Part shown: positions 21,720-26,715 of the stretch, one piece after another
Layout: every line of letters begins with the position of its first letter
How positions within the stretch are numbered: position 1 is the first letter of the stretch
DNA from: a virus
Virus record (IMG/VR): IMGVR_UViG_3300031851_000146
Location: 1-26,864 of that record
Strand: one strand, 5' to 3'
DNA length: 26,864 bases
Position numbers and translations under genes: made by a program
The notes under the pieces: model-generated
Database searches by the model: none
Seen by the model: only the letters and a program-made list of their open reading frames with translations
What the model was told of the DNA's origin: nothing

Positions 21720-22198
21720 TTTGGCTTTTCGCTGTATTTCCATTTTGCCATATAGGATTTATCGTGATTGTAATACTCACGATACTTTTCGACAACAGAA
21801 AGAGTTTCGAAGTTTGGTAGTTGTCTGCATCTCTGGTCTTGAGCAATCGCTACAGCAAATTCTGTTTGCTCTTGTTTATCGAAGTTCAAGTGATGTTTGT
21901 TCTCCAGAATCCAAATAAAAGTATCTGTGCTTTTGTGACGCTTGCCGTATCTTCTAGTATATTCGTTAAGTAAAGCTGCTGTATGCTGAACAAGCCACTC
22001 AAAGTTACCACGAGACTCTCTGGCCCAGATTGCAGAGGGGTGATTGTAATGAGTCTTTTTGTATGGGGCTTCAAGATCCTGCATCCAGAATGTAGTGCAG
22101 AGAAGCTGATTGCATTCAAGAATCATCTTGACACAATGTTTGTCGCAATGCTGGCGAGCAGCAATTTCGGGATCTTTATCTAAACAGAATATATTCAT
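21701..22198 (-). CDS. Conserved phage protein of unknown function, 165 aa
   Basis: The sequence begins MNIFCLDKDPEIAARQHCDK and continues HCVKMILECNQLLCTTFW, then THYNHPSAIWARESRGNFEW. I recall relatives with the pattern LDxDPxxAAxxxCDxHVxKMxxExxQxL in many phages, annotated only as hypothetical. Conserved Cys/His/Asp near the start and the HPSAIWAR segment suggest an enzyme or nucleic-acid-binding fold. It starts 9 nt after a promoter -10 box and heads an operon running to the terminator at 20456. Confidence 0.7.
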   Translation of the reverse strand: MNIFCLDKDPEIAARQHCDKHCVKMILECNQLLCTTFWMQDLEAPYKKTHYNHPSAIWARESRGNFEWLVQHTAALLNEYTRRYGKRHKSTDTFIWILENKHHLNFDKQEQTEFAVAIAQDQRCRQLPNFETLSVVEKYREYYNHDKSYMAKWKYSEKPKWYTVK

Positions 22199-22207
22199 GT
22201 CTGGGCT

Positions 22208-22235
22208 AATTTAAACGCTTAAAAATTGAAGTCAA
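22208..22235 (-). promoter_or_regulatory. Sigma70-like promoter for the 22198 minus-strand operon
   Basis: On the minus strand, TTGACT (22235-22230), a 16-nt spacer and TAAATT (22213-22208) end 9 nt before ATG 22198. The -35 box overlaps the stop codon of the upstream gene. No Shine-Dalgarno sequence. Confidence 0.6.
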
Positions 22236-22450
22236 GCATCTTTTCCTTCATTTGTGTGCAGGGCTACTTCAATCTCATGTCTAGCAAATCGTAATCCAAT
22301 CACTAGAAAGTCCCAAAGATCGCGATCATATCTCTCGCTTAATCCTAATTTTTTCTTAGTTTCTTGGTAAAGAACGTTCTGTGCTTCTTTTAATTCAAGC
22401 ATTCTCTCCTTAGCTTGGTCTAACGTTTTTAATTTTTCTTCTGAGGTCAT
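22232..22450 (-). CDS. Small helical protein, 72 aa
   Basis: The start is taken at ATG 22450 (MTSEEKLKTLDQAKERMLEL), not at the TTG 15 nt upstream, because the promoter -10 box GAGAAT ends 7 nt before it. The protein is charged and helical, with a likely coiled coil in the first half (KTLDQAKERMLELKEAQNVL) and the segment RDLWDFLVIGLRFARHEIEV in the second. Unknown function; transcribed divergently from the metalloprotease-like gene. Confidence 0.65.
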   Translation of the reverse strand: MTSEEKLKTLDQAKERMLELKEAQNVLYQETKKKLGLSERYDRDLWDFLVIGLRFARHEIEVALHTNEGKDA

Positions 22451-22457
22451 TAATAAT

Positions 22458-22485
22458 ATTCTCAATGTTTTGCGACCTTAGTCAA
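22458..22485 (-). promoter_or_regulatory. Sigma70-like promoter for the 22450 minus-strand gene
   Basis: On the minus strand, TTGACT (22485-22480), a 16-nt spacer and a weak -10 GAGAAT (22463-22458) lie 7 nt before ATG 22450. The 57-nt divergent gap also serves the + gene at 22508, for which no good promoter is seen. Confidence 0.5.
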
Positions 22486-22507
22486 GATCAAAGTGTAATT
22501 ATTTAAG

Positions 22508-22801
22508 ATGAAGAGACTTTCTTTCGTTGAGGTTTTAAATGTTAAAATAAAAATCATTTACGAGGAAATGGAAGATTGGGGTGAATGTTTATTCGATGAA
22601 AAGACAATTAAATTGAATAAAAAATGCTTAAAAGACCCAGAGCAGCATTGGTGGACGTTGGTTCATGAAGTGACTCATGTGATATTTGAGATGACAGGTA
22701 TAGCCTTTATGGAGAATAATGATGAGGAAGCGTATGTTCGATGTGTAGAAAATTTAGTCATTCCTTGGGTACTGAAACACAACGAGTTAAGAAAAAAGTG
22801 A
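22508..22801 (+). CDS. HExxH metalloprotease-like protein, 97 aa
   Basis: The zincin motif HEVTH is at residues 53-57 in WWTLVHEVTHVIFEMTG, followed by a downstream acidic helix NNDEEAYVRCVENLV whose Glu73 or Glu74 could be the third zinc ligand. This compact layout resembles the catalytic core of ImmA/IrrE-type or SprT-like phage metallopeptidases, without any DNA-binding or substrate domain. An intracellular role is likely, because there is no signal peptide; possible targets are a host repressor or a phage protein. The gene starts a + strand series leading to the RuvB-like ATPase. Confidence 0.7.
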   Translation: MKRLSFVEVLNVKIKIIYEEMEDWGECLFDEKTIKLNKKCLKDPEQHWWTLVHEVTHVIFEMTGIAFMENNDEEAYVRCVENLVIPWVLKHNELRKK

Positions 22802-22820
22802 TTTTTTAATCAAAAAGGTG

Positions 22821-22848
22821 TTGACCCGCTTGAGAATTCTGATATTCT
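22821..22848 (+). promoter_or_regulatory. Sigma70-like promoter for the RuvB-like gene
   Basis: TTGACC (22821-22826), a 16-nt spacer and TATTCT (22843-22848) end 6 nt before ATG 22855. No Shine-Dalgarno sequence lies between. Confidence 0.6.
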
Positions 22849-22854
22849 CTGGGC

Positions 22855-23787
22855 ATGGAAATCAACAAGATATTCAAAGAAGCAATTGGGCAAGAGTCAG
22901 TCAAGCGCACTTTGAGTGTGTTCATTGACTCTTACAAGGCGACAAACCGTTTGCCGTTTATTAACCTCACTACCCAGAAGGGTGGAGGTAAAACCTTCTT
23001 TGCTCGTAAGTTCCGCGAGGCTCTTGAGCGTCCAGATGGCACTCGTCCTCCAATGCTTGAGATTAACGGCAAGACAATCAGAAACGCTCGTGCGTTTTTT
23101 GAGCAGGTTTACCCATTGTGGGTTGAGCATAGTGCTTTTCTTTTCATTGATGAGGGACACAACATCCCCAAGGACTTGCAGGAAATTTTCTTGACAGCAC
23201 TGAACGTGGACAAAAATCCAGTTAGGACTGTTACTACAGAAGAGGGGACTTTCACATTTGATTTTTCGAAGCTTTCGCTTTGCATGGCGACAACAAATCA
23301 AGAAAAGCTTTGTGAGCCACTGAGAGATCGACTTAGAGATATTTCTTTTGAAGATTACTCTGGGGAAGAGCTTTACAAAATTTTCGAATCTAATCTAGAA
23401 AAAAAGGTGCAGATTGATCCTGCAACGAAGCAGGAGATCGTTTCTGTATTGAGAGGAAACCCAAGGGATGCTGTAGTCAAAGCTCAGGACGCTCAGACCT
23501 ATGCCTCCGCTACCAAGCTGAAAGTCTTCACAAAGACTGTCTGGTCTGAGTTCTGCGTAGCTATGGGAGTCAATCCGATGGGCCTCTCTAACTCTGAGCT
23601 TCAGATTGTGAAGACCCTAAAAGAAAGGGGAGCGATGACGCTCAATGGCCTCTCCTCTGTCACTGGCTATCAGAAGCAAGCTATCCAGAGAGACTATGAG
23701 CAGATCCTAGTGAGGAAGAACTTGCTAGAGATAGATGTCAAGAGAAAACTTACCAGACAGGGTATGGCATTTGCTCAAACAATTTAA
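22855..23787 (+). CDS. RuvB-like AAA+ ATPase
   Basis: The 310-aa protein has a Walker A loop in QKGGGKT (residues 41-47), Walker B LFIDEGH (96-102), sensor 1 ATTN (145-148), an arginine-finger region EPLRDRLRD (154-162), sensor 2 in RGNPRDA, and a C-terminal winged helix (ERGAMTLNGLSSVTGYQKQA ... LTRQGMAFA) in the place of RuvB's. RuvB drives branch migration of Holliday junctions. Start IFKEAIGQESVKRTL also follows the RuvB opening (IGQ). RuvA and RuvC are not visible, so it may use a host partner or work as a phage loader/helicase. Coding sequence is more GC-rich (50% in the 23641-23700 line) than the glycan genes (27% in the 9361-9420 line). Confidence 0.82.
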   Translation: MEINKIFKEAIGQESVKRTLSVFIDSYKATNRLPFINLTTQKGGGKTFFARKFREALERPDGTRPPMLEINGKTIRNARAFFEQVYPLWVEHSAFLFIDEGHNIPKDLQEIFLTALNVDKNPVRTVTTEEGTFTFDFSKLSLCMATTNQEKLCEPLRDRLRDISFEDYSGEELYKIFESNLEKKVQIDPATKQEIVSVLRGNPRDAVVKAQDAQTYASATKLKVFTKTVWSEFCVAMGVNPMGLSNSELQIVKTLKERGAMTLNGLSSVTGYQKQAIQRDYEQILVRKNLLEIDVKRKLTRQGMAFAQTI

Positions 23788-23798
23788 TGAAAAAAAAC

Positions 23799-23826
23799 TT
23801 GACCCTAAGATAAAACCTACTATTAT
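23799..23826 (+). promoter_or_regulatory. Sigma70-like promoter for the 65-aa gene
   Basis: TTGACC (23799-23804), a 16-nt spacer and TATTAT (23821-23826). The -10 box directly abuts an ATG at 23827 and lies 6 nt before the ATG at 23833. The 6-nt distance equals that at other promoters here and favours 23833 as the true start. Confidence 0.62.
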
Positions 23827-23832
23827 ATGACC

Positions 23833-24030
23833 ATGAACGACGAACTGGACATTGACTTTACTAAGATCGACATTGCAGTCAACGGCGAGAAGATCAAAGC
23901 AGAGAACCTTTGGGAACTCATTGGTGGCTTGGAGAAAGCTCTCAAAGAGGCAGAGGTGATTGATTATGACGATACTCTTGAGGTTCTCTCCAGAGAAGCT
24001 AGTGCAGTCGTGTCGAAGTGCGGATACTAA
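23833..24030 (+). CDS. Small acidic protein, 65 aa
   Basis: MNDELDIDFTKIDIAVNGEK is followed by NLWELIGGLEKALKEAE and an acidic segment IDYDDTLEVLSREA. No family recognised and no membrane segment. The start at 23833 is preferred to the overlapping ATG at 23827 because of the promoter spacing. Early-type small gene behind the RuvB-like ATPase. Confidence 0.65.
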   Translation: MNDELDIDFTKIDIAVNGEKIKAENLWELIGGLEKALKEAEVIDYDDTLEVLSREASAVVSKCGY

Positions 24031-24065
24031 TCTCCTAAACAAAAAAAAACAAACCAACTAATAAA

Positions 24066-24284
24066 ATGGCAAAACGTGGAAGACCCAAAGGTGGCACATC
24101 ATTTGTGAACATCAACCTAGAGCAACTGAACGACTTGTTTGGTAGAAAGCAGACAATCCCTGTATCAAGAGTTTGGCTGGAGAAATTAAATGTTGTTATT
24201 GACTCTGCTCCTACAGCAGTAGTTACCAGCAGCGAAGCTCCTACAGAAGAGGCATCAAAGATTGACATCAAGCTTGAAGCATAA
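24066..24284 (+). CDS. AT-hook-like N-terminus small protein, 72 aa
   Basis: The N-terminus AKRGRPKGG carries the RGRP core of an AT-hook, which binds the minor groove of AT-rich DNA. It is followed by TSFVNINLEQLNDLFG and TIPVSRVWLEKLNVV, a segment I recall in small proteins of marine phages with unknown function. The C-terminal third is Ser/Thr/Glu/Ala-rich. DNA binding is inferred from the AT-hook-like residues only. It shares one base with the next start (TAATG). Confidence 0.68.
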   Translation: MAKRGRPKGGTSFVNINLEQLNDLFGRKQTIPVSRVWLEKLNVVIDSAPTAVVTSSEAPTEEASKIDIKLEA

Positions 24285-24478
24285 TGTCTGAAGTTAAAAC
24301 ATATAACGTCTACAGTCGTAAGGGCGATTGGATGGGCGGGTATTCAACTGACCTTGAGAAAGTGAATCCCTCCATCAATTGCTTGGAGATGGCAAAGCAA
24401 AATGCTATACAATGTAAAGGAAAAGTCATGGCACTTTTTCAAGATGGATCAGAAAAAGAAATATACCCAGAAAAATGA
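24284..24478 (+). CDS. Small hypothetical protein, 64 aa
   Basis: MSEVKTYNVYSRKGDWMGGY and a helix INCLEMAKQNAIQCKGKVMA are visible; the rest is charged. No family recognised. Translationally coupled on both sides by 1-nt and 4-nt overlaps. Confidence 0.62.
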   Translation: MSEVKTYNVYSRKGDWMGGYSTDLEKVNPSINCLEMAKQNAIQCKGKVMALFQDGSEKEIYPEK

Positions 24479-24681
24479 AATTAACATATGAACCAACGAC
24501 AGATAACTGGTCTTCGAAGAAAGACCCAAGATTCATGCAAAGCACTTTGAGTCTTGAGCATCCAATGGATGACATGACCCTTACAGACTTTATGGATACT
24601 ATGGTTGTCCCTATGCTGAAGTCTATGGGCTACTCTCAAGTGAGTATTAACTCAGTCATTAATACAGATGACGATGCTTAA
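24475..24681 (+). CDS. Small acidic protein, 68 aa
   Basis: MKLTYEPTTDNWSSKKDPRF is followed by the acidic-hydrophobic helix DDMTLTDFMDTMVVPMLKSM and an acidic end (NTDDDA). Unknown function. It overlaps the previous gene by 4 nt (ATGA). Confidence 0.62.
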   Translation: MKLTYEPTTDNWSSKKDPRFMQSTLSLEHPMDDMTLTDFMDTMVVPMLKSMGYSQVSINSVINTDDDA

Positions 24682-24702
24682 GTTCTAGTTGATTATTAAA
24701 AA

Positions 24703-25122
24703 ATGAAAACAAAATTATTCCTAGCGACAGCACTCCCGCTTTGGGGTCTTGCAACTTGGCACTGTATCAAGGAGCCAAAAACTCAAACCAAGATTGAAAC
24801 TCGTCTTGTGTATCCAGAAAAGGTTGAGGCGTGTGTATCTCTGACTAAATTTCAACTTGAGAAGATGCTTAGTCATTTCAATGAGGACGATCATCCCTCT
24901 GAGATGAAGCGTTTTAAAAGCTTGGTCAAGAGAGAGGGGACCAGATGGAGAATCTCCTCGACTCACTTAGCTAAAGGTGCAGAGAAGTATCCTCTTCCAG
25001 ATGGTAAGTTCTTTGTTGTCGATGCTTCTTTCATTGACTATCATGGAGACTTCAAGGATTGTATTAACTACGCTCACAGTTATAAAGACAATCACGAATA
25101 TATTGTGGTATCGGCTAAGTAG
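24703..25122 (+). CDS. Signal-anchored hypothetical protein, 139 aa
   Basis: The N-terminus (MKTKLFLATALPLWGLATW) has a basic start and a hydrophobic segment of about 15 residues, a signal peptide or membrane anchor; Cys21 does not sit in a good lipobox. The remainder is soluble-looking with four further aromatic-rich segments such as YPLPDGKFFVVDASFID and a Cys/His/Tyr-rich end (CINYAHSYKDNHEY). An extracytoplasmic location is inferred; function unknown. Confidence 0.65.
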   Translation: MKTKLFLATALPLWGLATWHCIKEPKTQTKIETRLVYPEKVEACVSLTKFQLEKMLSHFNEDDHPSEMKRFKSLVKREGTRWRISSTHLAKGAEKYPLPDGKFFVVDASFIDYHGDFKDCINYAHSYKDNHEYIVVSAK

Positions 25123-25130
25123 AAAATATT

Positions 25131-25397
25131 ATGGAGCAGGAAAAAAGAGAAATAGCAGCGGAATTCGATGATAAAGCATTCGAAGTTGCTAAGTTTATTC
25201 AACAACTTGCCAAGATTCAAGAAGATTGGTTGGAAGGACTTTGTAAAAAAGCTAAAGAAAAAGGCTTGGTTAAAGGCTTCGAAGAAGAGGATCGCTGGCC
25301 GTTCCCCAGTGAGTTAGAAGATTGGCTCTTTGATTACTGTTATAACGGAAAGTTGGATCAGTCGTTCAGTGAATACTGTGATTCGTTGATGGGATAA
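25131..25397 (+). CDS. Small acidic helical protein, 88 aa
   Basis: Charged helices (FEVAKFIQQLAKIQEDWLEG, KKAKEKGLVKGFEEED) precede a Trp/Tyr-rich end (RWPFPSELEDWLFDYCYNG). No family recognised. It starts 8 nt after the preceding stop. Confidence 0.6.
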   Translation: MEQEKREIAAEFDDKAFEVAKFIQQLAKIQEDWLEGLCKKAKEKGLVKGFEEEDRWPFPSELEDWLFDYCYNGKLDQSFSEYCDSLMG

Positions 25398-25401
25398 AGA
25401 A

Positions 25402-25566
25402 ATGAATGTAAAAAGATTGTGGAGAATATGGGCTAGGACAATGGGTCAAAAAATCTCAGATGATGGGAAAGAAGCAGACATTGCAGCAGCCATTAGAACT
25501 TTTTGGTGGCTAATCCATATCACAACTTGCGGGTTCATTATTGCAAATACAATTAGACATTGGTAA
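25402..25566 (+). CDS. Conserved small membrane protein, 54 aa
   Basis: The protein has a basic N-terminus MNVKRLWRIWARTMG, an acidic middle (KISDDGKEADIAAAIRTF) and one transmembrane segment (WWLIHITTCGFIIANTI) ending RHW. This exact layout resembles a small membrane protein widespread in T4-like cyanophages, function unknown. ATG 25402 is 4 nt after the preceding stop, and the stop is one base before the next ATG. Confidence 0.75.
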   Translation: MNVKRLWRIWARTMGQKISDDGKEADIAAAIRTFWWLIHITTCGFIIANTIRHW

Positions 25567-25567
25567 A

Positions 25568-25810
25568 ATGAAAAACAAATTTAAATTATTTTTAGATAAA
25601 CTCAAGCGATCTATGTTTGGGAAGGAATCGACTCTTGATTTAAAACAAATTTTGAATCCTCCAAGTTGGAGAGAGAGGCAGATCCAGAATCAACTTATCG
25701 ACAAGGAATACGAAGAGGCTCTACAAGCTAAAGATCCTCACTGGTCAGATAGATATGATAAAGACTTTGAGAATGTCAAGAAAGAAGTAGTTAGGGTAAG
25801 AGAATCATGA
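25568..25810 (+). CDS. Small charged protein, 80 aa
   Basis: ATG 25568 immediately follows the membrane-protein stop; earlier in-frame codons would overlap that gene. The N-terminus is basic (KNKFKLFLDKLKRSMFGK); the rest is mixed charge (NPPSWRERQIQNQLIDKEYE, HWSDRYDKDFENVKKE). Function unknown. It overlaps the next ORF by 4 nt. Confidence 0.62.
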   Translation: MKNKFKLFLDKLKRSMFGKESTLDLKQILNPPSWRERQIQNQLIDKEYEEALQAKDPHWSDRYDKDFENVKKEVVRVRES

Positions 25811-25905
25811 ACAAAAGCGAACTTGTTTTAGCAATATTTCTTGCCATAATATTATTCATGATGTATCGCCTTGGTTTATTGGAAGATATTTTTGATACAT
25901 TTTAA
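25807..25905 (+). CDS. Membrane microprotein, 32 aa
   Basis: ATG 25807 overlaps the preceding stop (ATGA). MNKSELVLAIFLAIILFMMY forms a single transmembrane helix, followed by an acidic tail ending DIFDTF. Its stop lies 12 nt before the tRNA. Coupling and clear membrane helix favour a real gene, but its size makes this tentative. Confidence 0.55.
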   Translation: MNKSELVLAIFLAIILFMMYRLGLLEDIFDTF

Positions 25906-25906
25906 T
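25879..25906 (+). promoter_or_regulatory. Promoter candidate for the tRNA-sulfotransferase-tRNA unit
   Basis: TTGGAA (25879-25884), a 16-nt spacer and TTTAAT (25901-25906) lie 11 nt before the first tRNA base. It overlaps the 3' end of the microprotein gene. Boxes match consensus at 4 and 5 of 6 positions. Confidence 0.4.
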
Positions 25907-25917
25907 TTTTTATTTTC

Positions 25918-25994
25918 GGCTGTGTAGTCCAATTGGCAGAGACAACGGACTTAAAATCCGTCCAGTATGAGTTCGAATCTCATCACAGCTACCA
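25918..25994 (+). tRNA. tRNA with anticodon UAA (tRNA-Leu), short variable loop, CCA encoded
   Basis: The acceptor stem pairs ggctgtg (25918-25924) with cacagct (25984-25990; first pair G-U). The anticodon stem acgga/tccgt encloses the loop cttaaaa with anticodon TAA at 25952-25954, reading the Leu codon UUA. The T stem atgag/ctcat encloses ttcgaat. The D stem has three good pairs and a mismatch. Discriminator base A and CCA are encoded. The variable region is only 5 nt (25962-25966), whereas bacterial tRNA-Leu normally has a long variable arm, so charging or identity may be unusual. Confidence 0.9.
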
Positions 25995-26000
25995 ATTTGT

Positions 26001-26585
26001 ATGATTAGTCATAAAGATAAATTTATATTTATACATATACCTAAGTGTGGTGGTACTTCGATAGAGAGGTTTTTTTTATCCCAATATGGTATAAGTAATG
26101 ATTGGACAAGGGAATACCCTTTGGAAGCATTGCCAATGAAGGTGAGAGCTGAATTCAACATTGGGTTTAAGCAGTCGCAACACATGTCTTTAAGGAATTT
26201 TACATTAGAAAAGCAGGAAGAATATTTTTCTTTTACTTTCGTCAGGAATCCTTGGGACAGGATAATGTCTTCTTACTTATATTCCAAGAGGCTTGGTTAT
26301 GAGTTTACTTTTAAATCTTTTTTTAATTCTCCTGTATTTGAGAGTCACTGCAAACCGCAATCTTATTTTATCAATAAAAATATAGATTTTATAGGTAAGT
26401 TTGAGGATCTACAAGGAGACTTCGATTTAGTTTGCGAAAATTTGGGGATTGAATCCAAACAATTACCGCATGAAAACAAAACGGTTCATAAGCATTATAC
26501 TGAATGGTATACTGATGAAAATAAAAAGCTGGTTCAAGATAAGTATTCTGAAGATATAGAAGCTTTTAATTACAAATTTGGATAA
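26001..26585 (+). CDS. Second sulfotransferase, Sulfotransfer_2-like family
   Basis: The 194-aa protein carries the PAPS 5'-phosphosulfate loop HIPKCGGTS (residues ~12-20) and the 3'-phosphate loop FTFVRNPWDRIMSSYLYSK. The C-terminal half (GKFEDLQGDFDLVCENL, LPHENKTVHKHYTEWY, YSEDIEAFNYKFG) lines up with the paralogue at 8361-8954, with conserved GxFExxQxDFDxVC, LPHxNxTxH and SEDIExFxYxFG. A different N-terminal middle section suggests another acceptor. It sits 6 nt after one tRNA and 7 nt before the next, so it is probably processed from the same transcript. Its ATG has no Shine-Dalgarno sequence. Confidence 0.85.
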   Translation: MISHKDKFIFIHIPKCGGTSIERFFLSQYGISNDWTREYPLEALPMKVRAEFNIGFKQSQHMSLRNFTLEKQEEYFSFTFVRNPWDRIMSSYLYSKRLGYEFTFKSFFNSPVFESHCKPQSYFINKNIDFIGKFEDLQGDFDLVCENLGIESKQLPHENKTVHKHYTEWYTDENKKLVQDKYSEDIEAFNYKFG

Positions 26586-26592
26586 TAAAAAT

Positions 26593-26668
26593 GCGCTTGT
26601 AGCTCAGTGGTTAGAGCAGGGGTCTCATAAACCCTTGGTCGCGAGTTCGAATCTCGCCGAGCGCACCA
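26593..26668 (+). tRNA. tRNA with anticodon CAU (tRNA-Met, tRNA-Ile2 not excluded), CCA encoded
   Basis: The acceptor stem pairs gcgcttg (26593-26599) with cgagcgc (26658-26664). The anticodon loop ctcataa carries CAT, and the arm gcgag/ctcgc with loop ttcgaat is a standard T arm. The D loop agctcagtggttagagc is typical of elongator tRNAs. Discriminator A and CCA are encoded. CAU may read AUG as elongator Met, or AUA if its C is modified to lysidine; parts such as ttggtcgc are also found in tRNA-Ile2. Confidence 0.93.
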
Positions 26669-26678
26669 ATAAATTAAC

Positions 26679-26707
26679 TTGACAACTAAACCAACTTCTA
26701 TTAGAAT
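26679..26707 (+). promoter_or_regulatory. Sigma70-like promoter after the tRNA-Met
   Basis: A perfect TTGACA (26679-26684), a 17-nt spacer and TAGAAT (26702-26707) end 8 nt before ATG 26716. No Shine-Dalgarno sequence is present. Confidence 0.68.
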
Positions 26708-26715
26708 ATATTAGC

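Noticed and set aside
21983-22183. ORFs opposite the conserved gene at 21701-22198
   Set aside because: The minus-strand frame matches a recalled conserved family and has a promoter; the others have neither.
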